This document shows, one piece after another, positions 33,244-42,720 of a stretch of 49,753 nt of DNA; position 1 is the first letter of the stretch, and each line of letters starts with the position of its first letter. The stretch is from contig CAMKQS010000004.1 of the NCBI GenBank assembly GCA_946414975.1, forward strand, positions 1 to 49,753, read 5' to 3'. The translations under genes and the position numbers were made by a program. The stretch comes from an uncultured Caryophanales bacterium (GTDB lineage Bacteria; Bacillota_I; Bacilli_A; RF39; UBA660). Below the pieces are notes generated by a model, which ran no database searches, was not told the DNA's origin, and saw only the letters and a program-made list of their open reading frames with translations.

Positions 33244-33275
33244 ATATTTAATGTTTCACGTGAAACATTAAATAT
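33244..33275. promoter_or_regulatory. parS site 4 in a 32-bp perfect palindrome
   Basis: The 16-bp parS core (33252-33267) is extended by 8 perfectly paired bases on each side (ATATTTAA / TTAAATAT). Confidence 0.9.
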
Positions 33276-33321
33276 ACAATCAAAAAAATAATAATTATAT
33301 TTATTAAATTATTTTTATAAT

Positions 33322-33346
33322 AAAAAATGGCTTTGTTGGCCATTTT
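33322..33346 (-). terminator. Rho-independent terminator of gyrA
   Basis: On the minus strand, stem AAAATGGC / GCCATTTT (33346-33339 and 33331-33324) with a 7-nt loop and a T-rich tail, right after the gyrA stop at 33349. Confidence 0.85.
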
Positions 33347-33348
33347 AA

Positions 33349-35889
33349 TTAATCATCTAATGTTTCACGTGAAACATCATTACTTTCTTCAGATAAATTA
33401 TCTAAATCATTATTTTCAATATCCTTATTAATCAACGTAATAGTACTTACTTTTTGATTATCTTTTAAATTAATAAGTTTAACTCCCTGTGCAACTCTTC
33501 CAGTAGTAGATACTTGATCAAGTGAAACTCTAATTATTATTCCACTATCTGTTACAATCATTAAATCTTCATCACCTATAACACTTTTAAATGCAACAAT
33601 ATTTCCGTTTTTATCAGTAATATTAAGAGCTTTTACTCCTTTACTACCTCTATGAGTCATTCTGTATTCCTCAACACTTGTTTTCTTTCCATAACCTTTT
33701 TCAGTAACAACTAAAACCTGTTTAGAAGAATCTGAAATTTCACATCCTACAACAATTCCGTCTCCTACTTCTATTCCTTTAACACCAGATGCAGTACGAC
33801 CCATAACTCTAATTTCATTTTCATTAAATCTAATCATACGACCATTAGATGAAGCTATTAATATTTCACTATTACCATCAGTATTCTTAACTTCAACTAA
33901 CTCATCATCCTCTTTTAATGTTATAGCAATTTTTCCATTTGCTCTTATATTATCAAATTCACGAACATTTGTTCTTTTTACTAATCCTTTTGCCGTAGAA
34001 AATATAAAGTAACCATCATTATTCTCATCTGCAACCTTTAACATAGCACTTATCTTTTCTTCTTTATCAATTGGAATTAAATTTATAATAGGAAGCCCTT
34101 TAGATTGACGACTATATAATGGTACCTCATATCCTTTAAGTCTATATACTTTACCTTTGTTAGTAAAAATCATTAAATAATCATGTGTTGTCATAGAAAT
34201 AATTTTATCAACAAAATCTTCTTCATTAGTAGACATTCCCTTAATTCCTACTCCACCACGATTTTGAGATTTATAATTATCTTCCAATGTCCTTTTTATA
34301 TATCCATTGTTTGTCAATGTAATAACTATATTTTCAACTGGAATTAATGACTCATCGTCAATATAATCTATAGCTGTCATATCTATACTAGTTCTTCTAT
34401 CATCACCATATTTTCTTTTGATTTCAAGCATTTCTTCTTTAATAATAGCCATTACCTTTTCATTTGAGGCTAAAATAGCTTTTAATTCTGCAATTTCTTC
34501 AAGTAACTCTTTTAATTCTGATTCAATTTTATCCCTTTCTAAACCAGTTAATCTTCTAAGTCTCATATCTAGAATACTTTTAGCTTGTATTTCAGATAAA
34601 TTAAAATTACTCATCAACTTACTTTGCGCTTCTTCATCTGATGAAGAATTTCTAATTATACTTACTACTTCATCTATATTATCAAGTGCAATTTTTAAAC
34701 CTTCTAAAATATGAACTCTAGCCTCATCTTGTTCCAAATCATATCTAGTTCTTCTAATAATTACTTCCTTTTGATGATCTATATACTTTGATATAATATC
34801 TTTTAAACCTAATGTTTTTGGTGTTCCATTATCAATAACTAAAAAGATAATACCATAATTTATTTGAAAATTAGTATGTTTATATAAATTGTTTAAAACG
34901 ACTTGAGGATTAGCATCTTTCTTTAAGGTAATAGTGATTTTTACTCCATTCTTTAAGTCAGTATGATAATCAGATATACCTTCAATAGTTTTATTATGAA
35001 CAAGTTCTGCTACTTTATTTTTTAATTCCATAGTATTTACACCATATGGAACCTCTGTAATTACTATTTGACTATGATTTCCTTTTTCCTCAATCTCTGC
35101 TCTACTTCTAATAGTAATACTCCCACGACCAGTTTCATATGCTTTTTTTATACCCGAATTTCCAAGTATAATTGCACCAGTAGGAAAATCAGGCCCTTTA
35201 ATATATTCCATTAAACCAGACGTATCAATATCAGGATTATCAATATATGCAACACAACCATCAATAACTTCACTTAAATTATGTGGTGGAATATTTGTTG
35301 CCATTCCTACTGCTATTCCCATTGAACCATTTATTAAAACATTAGGAATCCTTGATGGTAAAACTGTTGGTTCAGGAGATGTTTCATCAAAGTTAGGCAT
35401 CATATCAACTGTTTTCTTTCTTATATCTCGCAACATCTCAAGTGATATTTTTGATAATCTTGCCTCAGTATAACGGTATGCTGCTGCTCCATCACCTTCT
35501 ATATTACCAAAGTTACCATGTCCATCTACCATCATATAACGTTGATTAAAATCTTGTGCTAATCTAACCATTGCTTCATATATTGAAGAATCACCGTGTG
35601 GATGATAGTGTCCCATAACATATCCAACAGTAGTTGCTGATTTTTTATGTGGTTTATCAGGAGTATTACCTTCTTCAAACATTGACCATAAAATACGTCT
35701 ATGAACAGGTTTTAATCCATCCCTTAAATCAGGTATTGCACGTGATGTAATAACACTCATCGAATAATCAAGAAAAGATTCAGATATTTCTTTTACAATA
35801 TCATTTTCTGCTTGGCTATCACGTTCATGAAATTTACCACCGAAATCATTATTATTTTCAATTTTCTCATTTTCTATATTATTATCCAT
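33349..35889 (-). CDS. gyrA: DNA gyrase subunit A
   Basis: An 846-aa type II topoisomerase subunit that cuts and rejoins DNA. The active-site tyrosine lies in AAYRYTEARL; the quinolone-determining region reads HPHGDSSIYEAMVRLAQ with a Ser and a Glu at the positions where resistance changes occur, i.e. the sensitive state. The six-blade beta-pinwheel C-terminal domain includes the GyrA box motif QRRGGVGIKG-like text (QNRGGVGIKG). The last codons (DVSRETLDD) are written on top of the fifth parS site. A ribosome site AGGAGG precedes the start. Confidence 0.96.
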   Translation of the reverse strand: MDNNIENEKIENNNDFGGKFHERDSQAENDIVKEISESFLDYSMSVITSRAIPDLRDGLKPVHRRILWSMFEEGNTPDKPHKKSATTVGYVMGHYHPHGDSSIYEAMVRLAQDFNQRYMMVDGHGNFGNIEGDGAAAYRYTEARLSKISLEMLRDIRKKTVDMMPNFDETSPEPTVLPSRIPNVLINGSMGIAVGMATNIPPHNLSEVIDGCVAYIDNPDIDTSGLMEYIKGPDFPTGAIILGNSGIKKAYETGRGSITIRSRAEIEEKGNHSQIVITEVPYGVNTMELKNKVAELVHNKTIEGISDYHTDLKNGVKITITLKKDANPQVVLNNLYKHTNFQINYGIIFLVIDNGTPKTLGLKDIISKYIDHQKEVIIRRTRYDLEQDEARVHILEGLKIALDNIDEVVSIIRNSSSDEEAQSKLMSNFNLSEIQAKSILDMRLRRLTGLERDKIESELKELLEEIAELKAILASNEKVMAIIKEEMLEIKRKYGDDRRTSIDMTAIDYIDDESLIPVENIVITLTNNGYIKRTLEDNYKSQNRGGVGIKGMSTNEEDFVDKIISMTTHDYLMIFTNKGKVYRLKGYEVPLYSRQSKGLPIINLIPIDKEEKISAMLKVADENNDGYFIFSTAKGLVKRTNVREFDNIRANGKIAITLKEDDELVEVKNTDGNSEILIASSNGRMIRFNENEIRVMGRTASGVKGIEVGDGIVVGCEISDSSKQVLVVTEKGYGKKTSVEEYRMTHRGSKGVKALNITDKNGNIVAFKSVIGDEDLMIVTDSGIIIRVSLDQVSTTGRVAQGVKLINLKDNQKVSTITLINKDIENNDLDNLSEESNDVSRETLDD
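33361..33376. promoter_or_regulatory. parS site 5, inside the gyrA coding region
   Basis: Perfect TGTTTCACGTGAAACA that encodes part of the last residues of GyrA (VSRET). Confidence 0.92.
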
Positions 35890-35900
35890 TATTACACCTC

Positions 35901-37826
35901 CTAAATATCCAAGTTTTTAACATATCTTGCATTTTCCTCAATAAAATTCCTTCTAGGTTCAACCTCTTCACCCATCAATTTTGAAAACATTGAATCAGCT
36001 GCAACACAATCATCTACAGTAATTTTTCTTAAAACTCTTTTATTAATATCCATTGTAGTTTCATTTAACTCTTCAGCATCCATTTCTCCTAAACCTTTCA
36101 TACGAGCAATTTCAGCACGATTTCTAACATTTTCTGATAATGAAGCCAAATATTCTTCCTTCTCTTTTTCATCTAGAACATATTTTCTTGTTTTTCCATG
36201 CATAATTCTAAATAAAGGTGGTTGTGCAGCATAAACATGTCCTGCTTCAACAATAGGCCTAAAGAATCTATAAAATAATGTTAATAACAAAACTCGAATA
36301 TGCGATCCATCGACATCTGCATCGGTCATAATTATTATTTTATCATATCTTAATTTTTCAAGATTAAATTCGTTACCAATTCCAGTTCCAAAAGCAGTTA
36401 TAATTGTTCTTATTTCTTCATTTCCCAATGCTCTATCTAATCTTGCTTTTTCTACATTTAGAATTTTTCCTCTTAAAGGAAGAATAGCTTGTGTCATTGA
36501 ATCTCTACCTTTTTTTGCAGAACCACCTGCTGAATCTCCTTCGACTATGAAAATTTCAGATAATTTAGGGTCTTTACTTTTACAGTCAGACAGTTTTCCA
36601 AAAAAATTAGTAGTTGCTAAATCACTTTTTCTTGTTATTTCTCTCGCCTTTTTTGCAGCATTTCTAGCACGACAAGCAAGCATTGCTTTTTCTACAATTA
36701 TCTTTGCTTCATCAGGATTTTCAAGTAAAAATTTTTCAAATCCTTCACTAAAAACACTGTCTGCAAGCTTTCTTACTTCACTATTTCCCAGTCTTCCCTT
36801 TGTTTGTCCTTCAAATTGAGGATTAGGATGCTTACAAGATACAATCATTGTAAGCCCCTCTTTAACATCATCACCAGTAAGTGATTCATCTTTATCTTTT
36901 AAAATTCCTGATTTTTTACCATAACTATTTATTACTCTTGTTAATGCTCTTTTTACACCATCTTCATGAGTACCACCATCGTGTGTATTAATATTGTTTA
37001 CAAATGAATATATATTATCATTGTAACCATTAGTATATTGTAAAGCAACTTCAAACATTACATTATCTTCAGTTCCTTCTAAATGTATAACATTTTCGTG
37101 TATTGGTGTCTTATCCTGATTGATAAACTTTACATATTCACTAATACCACCTTCATAAACAAAAGTTTCACCTGTTGTATCTTCTAAATCTCTATCATCT
37201 CTAAGAGTAATTCGTAAACCTTTATTTAAAAATGCTAATTCACGAATTCTTACCTTTAGGGTATTATAATCATATATATCTGTATCAAAAATATCAGCAT
37301 CTGGCTTAAAAGTAACACTAGTACCAGTTCTATTTTCATCACATTTGTCAATTACTTTTAAAGGTTCTGTAGTGTGACCACCATTTTCAAAACGAATAAA
37401 ATGTACCTTACCATTTTTATAAACAGTTACTTCTACCCATTTTGATAAAGCATTTACAACAGATGCTCCAACTCCGTGTAATCCACCAGATACTTTATAT
37501 CCTCCACCTCCAAATTTTCCACCTGCGTGTAAAACAGTATATACTGTTTCTACTGTACTTTTTTTTGTTTTTGGATGTATATCTACAGGAATTCCACGTC
37601 CATCATCTCTTACAGTAATTGAATTATCTTTATTAATAATAACTTCAATATTATTACAAAATCCAGCTAATGATTCATCTATTGCATTATCAACAATTTC
37701 CCAAACTAAATGATGTAATCCCTTAACGTCAGTTGTTCCAATATACATTCCTGGTCTTTTTCTTACCGCTTCTAATCCTTCTAATACTTGAATATCAGAA
37801 GCATCGTAATGTTGGTTTTCATTCAT
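35901..37826 (-). CDS. gyrB: DNA gyrase subunit B
   Basis: A 641-aa ATPase subunit. GHKL ATP-binding motifs: [22 protein letters not shown] and [15 protein letters not shown]. The Toprim domain has [14 protein letters not shown] and [12 protein letters not shown], and [14 protein letters not shown] binds metal. The length fits GyrB of Gram-positives without an extra insert. Its start overlaps the recF stop by 8 bp, and gyrA follows after 11 bp, so recF-gyrB-gyrA form an operon. gyrB rather than parE is chosen from the location. Confidence 0.97.
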   Translation of the reverse strand: MNENQHYDASDIQVLEGLEAVRKRPGMYIGTTDVKGLHHLVWEIVDNAIDESLAGFCNNIEVIINKDNSITVRDDGRGIPVDIHPKTKKSTVETVYTVLHAGGKFGGGGYKVSGGLHGVGASVVNALSKWVEVTVYKNGKVHFIRFENGGHTTEPLKVIDKCDENRTGTSVTFKPDADIFDTDIYDYNTLKVRIRELAFLNKGLRITLRDDRDLEDTTGETFVYEGGISEYVKFINQDKTPIHENVIHLEGTEDNVMFEVALQYTNGYNDNIYSFVNNINTHDGGTHEDGVKRALTRVINSYGKKSGILKDKDESLTGDDVKEGLTMIVSCKHPNPQFEGQTKGRLGNSEVRKLADSVFSEGFEKFLLENPDEAKIIVEKAMLACRARNAAKKAREITRKSDLATTNFFGKLSDCKSKDPKLSEIFIVEGDSAGGSAKKGRDSMTQAILPLRGKILNVEKARLDRALGNEEIRTIITAFGTGIGNEFNLEKLRYDKIIIMTDADVDGSHIRVLLLTLFYRFFRPIVEAGHVYAAQPPLFRIMHGKTRKYVLDEKEKEEYLASLSENVRNRAEIARMKGLGEMDAEELNETTMDINKRVLRKITVDDCVAADSMFSKLMGEEVEPRRNFIEENARYVKNLDI

Positions 37827-38928
37827 TTAACTCACCTCTTTGTATTTTTATTTTTCCATTATCTATTTTGAATACTTTTGCACATTTTAATATAGATTTA
37901 TCACAATTATTTAATGACACAGTTGTTATAATAACCTGAATATCATTATTTAAATAATTCATTAAATTTACATTTTTTATTTCATCTATTTCGCTAAATA
38001 CATCATCAAGAAGTAATATTGGTGTACTATTTTTAAACGATTTAAATATATTAATCTCAGACAATTTTAAAGCTAATACAGAAATTTTTTGTTGTCCCTG
38101 TGATCCAAACGTTTTTAGATTAATATTATCCAAATAAAATTCAAAATCATCTTTATGAACACCATAAAATGTAGATAAAAATTTAAATTCTGAATCATAT
38201 TTTTCTTGAAATAATTTTAAAATTTCTGTTTTATCATAATTATATTTCTCATAATCAAGATTTGGTTTATATTTTATATTAAAATTATGAATTCCTGTAA
38301 TATTATAAAAAATATCTTCGCAATACTCATTAATTTTTTCAATAAATTTCTTTCTTAGTTTATATATTAATATATTCTTATCTATTAAGAAAGAAGTTAT
38401 AATATCAAAATAATTTTTATCGTAATTTTGATTTTTTATATAATCATTACGCATTTTTAATACATTTTCATACTCATTTAACAAAATATAATAATTACTA
38501 TATAATTGAGAAAGTTCTGTATTTAAAAATTTTCTCCTATTAATAGGTGGACCTTTAATAATGTCAAGATCATCAGGCGTAAATAAAATTGTATTCATTG
38601 TTGAAATATAATTACTAATTTTATTAATTTCACTACCGTCTATTAAAAGTTTTTTTTTAGAACTACTATATACAATACTAAAATTTGTATCTAGTTTTTC
38701 TTTTTTTAATACACCTTCAATCGAAAAAAAAGAACTGTCATGCATAATTAATTCATTATCTGTAATATTTCTAAACGTATTAGTAAGTGCAAGAACATAT
38801 ATACTTTCGAGTAAATTAGTCTTCCCTTGAGCATTTAATCCATGAATAATATTAATACCTTTTACAAAAGATACTTTAATATTTTTATAGTTTCTAAAAT
38901 TTGTTAATTTAATACGTTTTAAATACAT
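37819..38928 (-). CDS. recF: DNA replication and repair protein RecF
   Basis: A 369-aa SMC-like ABC ATPase that helps load RecA at gapped DNA. Walker A is [15 protein letters not shown], the signature motif is in the [18 protein letters not shown] block, and Walker B is [11 protein letters not shown]. The ATG at 38928 is used because AGAGGG lies 6 nt upstream; the frame is open further upstream to 38976 but without a ribosome site. It overlaps gyrB by 8 bp. Instead of the S4 gene yaaA, its upstream neighbour is comK. Confidence 0.95.
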   Translation of the reverse strand: MYLKRIKLTNFRNYKNIKVSFVKGINIIHGLNAQGKTNLLESIYVLALTNTFRNITDNELIMHDSSFFSIEGVLKKEKLDTNFSIVYSSSKKKLLIDGSEINKISNYISTMNTILFTPDDLDIIKGPPINRRKFLNTELSQLYSNYYILLNEYENVLKMRNDYIKNQNYDKNYFDIITSFLIDKNILIYKLRKKFIEKINEYCEDIFYNITGIHNFNIKYKPNLDYEKYNYDKTEILKLFQEKYDSEFKFLSTFYGVHKDDFEFYLDNINLKTFGSQGQQKISVLALKLSEINIFKSFKNSTPILLLDDVFSEIDEIKNVNLMNYLNNDIQVIITTVSLNNCDKSILKCAKVFKIDNGKIKIQRGELNE

Positions 38929-39004
38929 GATTATCCCTCTTTTTTTTATAAATAGAAAAATAAATGATTTTATCAAATATAAGTATCCCTATACAGACAA
39001 TATA

Positions 39005-39013
39005 ATTATACCA
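39005..39013 (-). promoter_or_regulatory. extended -10 promoter before recF
   Basis: On the minus strand, TGGTATAAT, a perfect TATAAT with an upstream TG, located between the comK terminator and the recF start. The -35 region overlaps the terminator T run and is weak. Confidence 0.45.
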
Positions 39014-39026
39014 CAAAATGGCCATT

Positions 39027-39056
39027 AAAAAAAGAAATTATGCTATTTCTTTTTTT
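39027..39056 (-). terminator. Rho-independent terminator of comK
   Basis: A 12-bp stem (AAAAAAAGAAAT / ATTTCTTTTTTT on either strand) with a 6-nt loop. The stem is formed by the last codons of comK, with the TAA stop within the loop region. Confidence 0.8.
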
Positions 39057-39490
39057 CTTTCGTATAATTTTGCTTTCAACATAGTTGCTCGATAATATTG
39101 ATTGTTCAAAGAATAATAAGATACTGGTAAATTAATACATCTTCCATTATTAAAAACAACTGTACAACCGTTATCTTTTTTCTTAATACTTTTTATTTTA
39201 TTAAGCGATAACCAAAAAGAATTCTTTGATCTTACAGAAGAAGTAGGAAAAAAGATAATATTTCTTGATTCTTCTATAATAATTGGAAACTTTGTTTTTA
39301 TGCCAGTTAATGCTTTTGTTCCTTCACACCTACCAATATATGAACTACCATAAAAAGAACAATTATATTTAATAATTTTATTGCTTGAATTATTAATTTC
39401 ATATTCTGTATTTTCTTCACATATTATAGATTTATTATTATTTATTGGTTTTATTAATTGTGTTGATTCATTAATTTCATACTCTACCAT
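39038..39490 (-). CDS. comK: competence transcription factor ComK homologue, short form
   Basis: A 150-aa protein that follows ComK block by block: CSFYGSSYIGRCEGT (B. subtilis CRFFGSSYAGRKAGT), FPIIIEESRNIIFFPTSS and INLPVSYYSLNNQYYRA. In B. subtilis ComK activates DNA-uptake genes and its own promoter. This protein ends about 40 residues early and has no FMLYP-type segment, the MecA-binding tail through which B. subtilis ComK is degraded. GGGGGG-AG precedes the ATG. It sits between dnaN and recF, where other Bacilli have yaaA. It has its own terminator, so it may be regulated separately from dnaN and recF. Confidence 0.9.
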   Translation of the reverse strand: MVEYEINESTQLIKPINNNKSIICEENTEYEINNSSNKIIKYNCSFYGSSYIGRCEGTKALTGIKTKFPIIIEESRNIIFFPTSSVRSKNSFWLSLNKIKSIKKKDNGCTVVFNNGRCINLPVSYYSLNNQYYRATMLKAKLYERKKEIA

Positions 39491-39564
39491 ACAACTCCCC
39501 CCTTTCTTAATTGTATTTTATATCACTAAGAATTGTCGAAAAATGATGAAATTTGTAAAAAAAA

Positions 39565-39589
39565 TAAAAAAAAGCATTTTTCTGCTTTT
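39565..39589 (-). terminator. Rho-independent terminator of dnaN
   Basis: On the minus strand, stem AAAAGCA / TGCTTTT with a 6-nt loop, then a run of T. It overlaps the dnaN stop at 39588. Confidence 0.85.
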
Positions 39590-40709
39590 AGTATGTTCTT
39601 ATTGGTAATATTAACTGAATTAAGTCACTATTATCAACATTCTTAATTATAATAGGTTTTATTTCTCCATTAAAACATAATTCTATATCTTCACTATTAA
39701 AAACTTTTATTGCTTCCATCATAAATTTAGAACTAAATGAAATGTTCAAATTTTTATTTTCATTATTAATAATACTTATATTTTCTTCAACATTACCAAT
39801 TTCCGGTATATTTGAAGTAATTTTGGCCCTATTAGAATCTATAAATAAATTAATAATATTTTTTTCTTCTTCATTTGTTAATAAAGAAGCTCTATCAATT
39901 GCATTATAAAAATCATCAAGTTTAACTTTAATAGTAAGAGCATAATCTTTTGGAATTAATTTATCAGTTGCTGGATAATTTCCATTAATTAATCTTGACA
40001 TTATTATAATATTATTACACTTAAATATAATTTTATTACCAAAAATGTGTAATTCTAATTTTTCATCATCTTCTATTAACATTTTTGTTGTTTCTACAAG
40101 ATTTTTGCTTGGAACAACAATATTTATTTCAGAATCTACATCATCATTAAGTAAAATAGTCTTTTTTGAAAGTCTATATGAATCTGTTGCAGTACATTCC
40201 ATTACTTTTTTACTAATCTTAAAATTTATACCAGTCAAAATTGGTCTAGATTCCTGTGTTGATGTTGAAAAAATAATTTGATTAATCATATTCTTAAATT
40301 CATTTTTTACCAACATTATAGGATTCTTTGTATATTCTAATTCAATATTAGGAAATTCATTTGATTTATTACAATTTAATTTAAATGAAGAATTTGTAGT
40401 TGTAATTAAAACTTGTGAATCAACTACTTCTTCTATAGTTATTATCTCATTACTAAGTTTTTTTACTATATCATATATATATCTTCCTGAGATAACTATT
40501 TCTCCAAGTTCTATTATTTCAACAATATCTTTCTTATCTATTAAACATTTAATTGCAAACTCATTATTAGTACTTAATAAATACAATCCTTCTTCTTTTA
40601 AATCAAATTTTATACATCCTAAAATAGGAATTAAGTTTTTATTAGATATTCCTCTAATTGCATAGTTTAAATTTTCCATTAATTTATTTTGTTTAATTTT
40701 TAATTTCAT
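39588..40709 (-). CDS. dnaN: DNA polymerase III beta sliding clamp
   Basis: A 373-aa clamp with the three repeated domains of the family: MKLKIKQNKLMENLNYAIRG (first), IFSTSTQESRPILTGINF (second) and the C-terminal ENISIINNENKNLNISFSSKFMMEAIKVF segment given here by parts (ISFSSKFMMEAIK). The C-terminus ends LILPIRTY, the hallmark LPxR pocket. The ATG at 40709 has GAAGG 7 nt upstream; the upstream in-frame ATG (40727) lacks a site. It follows dnaA and precedes comK. A strong promoter lies just upstream. Confidence 0.96.
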   Translation of the reverse strand: MKLKIKQNKLMENLNYAIRGISNKNLIPILGCIKFDLKEEGLYLLSTNNEFAIKCLIDKKDIVEIIELGEIVISGRYIYDIVKKLSNEIITIEEVVDSQVLITTTNSSFKLNCNKSNEFPNIELEYTKNPIMLVKNEFKNMINQIIFSTSTQESRPILTGINFKISKKVMECTATDSYRLSKKTILLNDDVDSEINIVVPSKNLVETTKMLIEDDEKLELHIFGNKIIFKCNNIIIMSRLINGNYPATDKLIPKDYALTIKVKLDDFYNAIDRASLLTNEEEKNIINLFIDSNRAKITSNIPEIGNVEENISIINNENKNLNISFSSKFMMEAIKVFNSEDIELCFNGEIKPIIIKNVDNSDLIQLILPIRTY

Positions 40710-40732
40710 TCCAAAACCTTCTTTCATTAATT

Positions 40733-40762
40733 ATTATAAAATATTATTATTATTAATGTCAA
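40733..40762 (-). promoter_or_regulatory. promoter of dnaN
   Basis: On the minus strand, a perfect TTGACA (40762-40757), 18-bp spacer, and TATAAT (40738-40733). The 13-bp segment containing TTGACA (TTAATGTCAATAA on the plus strand, 40753-40765) is repeated exactly at 40807-40819. A DnaA-box-like TGTGTATAA at 40766-40774 lies next to the -35. Confidence 0.75.
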
Positions 40763-40838
40763 TAATGTGTATAAGTTAAAAAAAAGCTTGATTTATAATG
40801 AATTATTTAATGTCAATAAATTGTGCAAAAAATAAATT

Positions 40839-42197
40839 TTAGCACATTTTTATTTGATTTACCATTTTTTGAATTTCATTATTTAAATCATCACTTTTAG
40901 AAACTTCTTTTTTTATTTTGTCAACACCGTGCATAACTGTTGTATGATTTCTACCACCAAACTCATTACCTATTTTTACTAGGTTTTCATTTAAATAAAT
41001 ACGACATATATACATAGCAATTTGTCTAGGCAATGTAATTTTACTAATTCTTCTTTTAGATTTTAAATCATCAACACTTACATTATAATTTGAACTTACA
41101 ATGTGCATAACTTGTTCTATGTTATTTTTAGCTACAATTGTTTTAACAAAGTAATCCTTTAGCGCTTCAGCAGCAAGTTCAATATTTATATCAGAACCAT
41201 TCATTATGGTTGCATAAGCAAATACTCTTGTTAATGCACCCTCTAACTTTCTAATATCCCCAATGCAATTACTAGCAATATATTCCTTAACATCTTCAGG
41301 AAAATTATTACTTAATTCGTGGTTTTCAATTTTTTTGTTGATAATATTCATTCTTAAATCAAAATCTGGGGGTTCTATACTAACAGTTAAGCCCCAATTA
41401 AACCTGGTTTTAAGTCTTTCTTCAAGTCTTTTTATATCGTCAGGCGATCTGTCAGATGATATTATAATTTGTTTTTCATTATTGTATAATTCATTAAAAG
41501 TATTAAAAAATTCTTGTTGTGCAGAAACCGCACCAACTAAATTGTGGATATCATCAATTATAAGTACATCAATATCTCTATATTTATTTTTAAATTGTTT
41601 AGTTATTTCAAAATTGTTTGAATCATTATTTTTTCTACATATTTCTACAAAATCAGATACAAAATTATCACAAGTAATGTAAAGTACTCTTTTAGCAGTA
41701 TTTTTTACGATATAATTACCTATAGCGTGCATAAGATGGGTTTTTCCAAGACCACTAGGTCCATAAATAAACAAAGGATTATACATTTTTCCTGGATGTT
41801 CTGCAACAGCAAGAGCGCTAGTTGCTGCAAATTTATTACTTTTTCCAATAATGTAATTTTCAAATGAGTATCTATTATCTAAATTAGTAGTATAACTTTC
41901 ATTACTTGGAATACCTATTTCTTCAACATTTACTGTTTTATTTGTATTTATTTCTTCTTCAAGTAGATATTCAAATTTGAAGTTTGTTCCTGTGACTTCG
42001 AGAAATGTTTCTTCAATAAGATCATTATAATTTTCTGATAAGTTTTTTTTATGAATATGGTATGGAACAACAACCTTTGCAATCCCATTATCAATGCTTA
42101 TTAGTCTTGTTTCACTAAACCAAGTTTCATAAGAAATATTACTTATCTTCGTTTTTAACTTTTCTAAAAAGTTTTTCCACATATTATCAAGATTCAA
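40839..42197 (-). CDS. dnaA: chromosomal replication initiator DnaA
   Basis: A 452-aa AAA+ initiator. The N-terminal domain is of the FLEKLKTKISNISYETWFSETRL type; Walker A GPSGLGKTHLM, Walker B VLIIDDIHNL, arginine-finger region RLEERLKTRFNWGL; the C-terminal domain IV has the box-binding helix GGRNHTTVMHGVDKI. TTG at 42197 is the probable start: AAGGTG lies 5 nt upstream, whereas the next ATG (42182) is 20 nt from that site. It lies beside the oriC spacer and dnaN, the classic bacterial order. Confidence 0.97.
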   Translation of the reverse strand: MNLDNMWKNFLEKLKTKISNISYETWFSETRLISIDNGIAKVVVPYHIHKKNLSENYNDLIEETFLEVTGTNFKFEYLLEEEINTNKTVNVEEIGIPSNESYTTNLDNRYSFENYIIGKSNKFAATSALAVAEHPGKMYNPLFIYGPSGLGKTHLMHAIGNYIVKNTAKRVLYITCDNFVSDFVEICRKNNDSNNFEITKQFKNKYRDIDVLIIDDIHNLVGAVSAQQEFFNTFNELYNNEKQIIISSDRSPDDIKRLEERLKTRFNWGLTVSIEPPDFDLRMNIINKKIENHELSNNFPEDVKEYIASNCIGDIRKLEGALTRVFAYATIMNGSDINIELAAEALKDYFVKTIVAKNNIEQVMHIVSSNYNVSVDDLKSKRRISKITLPRQIAMYICRIYLNENLVKIGNEFGGRNHTTVMHGVDKIKKEVSKSDDLNNEIQKMVNQIKMC

Positions 42198-42486
42198 AAT
42201 ATCACCTTCTTAGATATAAACACAAATATTTTACAATAAAATGTGGAAAAAATAAACAAAAAAACGTAAATATTGTAAAAAAATATAAATTTATAAACAT
42301 AATATGTTCATAAATAATTAACAATTAAATTTTTTAAACAATAAATAAAATGTTAATAAGTAAAAAAAATGTTGAAAAACTAATTTTTATATTAAAAATA
42401 GATGTAAAAATTCTATGCTTATTATGTTCATAATTTAAAATAAAAACACAAAATTATATTATAATGATAATAAAAAGAAAAAAACA
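42198..42486. other. oriC spacer with degenerate DnaA boxes
   Basis: Spacer between dnaA and rpmH, about 85% A+T by eye, with no gene. DnaA-box-like 9-mers (consensus TGTGGATAA) in one orientation: TGTGGAAAA 42242-42250, TGTTCATAA 42305-42313, TGTTAATAA 42351-42359, TGTTGAAAA 42370-42378 and TGTTCATAA 42425-42433. A 10-bp inverted repeat TTTTACAATA / TATTGTAAAA spans 42229-42238 and 42271-42280. The location between divergent replication genes supports oriC; none of the boxes is perfect. Confidence 0.65.
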
Positions 42487-42487
42487 A

Positions 42488-42516
42488 TTGACAAAAAATA
42501 AAAAAATCTATATAAT
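42488..42516 (+). promoter_or_regulatory. consensus promoter of rpmH
   Basis: TTGACA (42488-42493), 17-bp spacer, TATAAT (42511-42516): both hexamers match the sigma-A consensus perfectly. It lies about 40 bp before the rpmH start. Confidence 0.9.
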
Positions 42517-42556
42517 TGATAAAGCAAACGGAAAAATTAGGTACAGGAGGTGTGCA

Positions 42557-42679
42557 ATGAAAAGAACTTATCAACCAAATAATCATAGAAAAAGTAAGAA
42601 ATTAGGTTTTATGGCTCGAATGAAAACAAATATTATAAAAAGAAGAAGAAGAAAGGGTCGCAAAGTATTATCTCATTAA
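42557..42679 (+). CDS. rpmH: 50S ribosomal protein bL34
   Basis: A 40-aa basic protein, starting [20 protein letters not shown], a few residues shorter than B. subtilis bL34. The ATG at 42557 has AGGAGG 6 nt upstream; the longer open frame from 42464 would run across the promoter and is not real. It opens the rpmH-rnpA-yidC-jag-mnmE-mnmG-rsmG-noc series that flanks oriC in Firmicutes. Confidence 0.96.
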   Translation: MKRTYQPNNHRKSKKLGFMARMKTNIIKRRRRKGRKVLSH

Positions 42680-42680
42680 T

Positions 42681-42704
42681 AATCACTCTCAGTAGTGATT
42701 TTTG
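42681..42704 (+). terminator. stem-loop after rpmH (attenuator-like terminator)
   Basis: Stem AATCACT / AGTGATT with a 6-nt loop and a T-rich tail, located between rpmH and rnpA. It may let more rpmH than rnpA transcript accumulate. Confidence 0.7.
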
Positions 42705-42720
42705 TTTTAAGGAGAGAAAA

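Noticed and set aside
42464..42556. N-terminal extension of rpmH
   Set aside because: The frame is open but crosses the consensus promoter, and the AGGAGG site lies 6 nt before the internal ATG at 42557.
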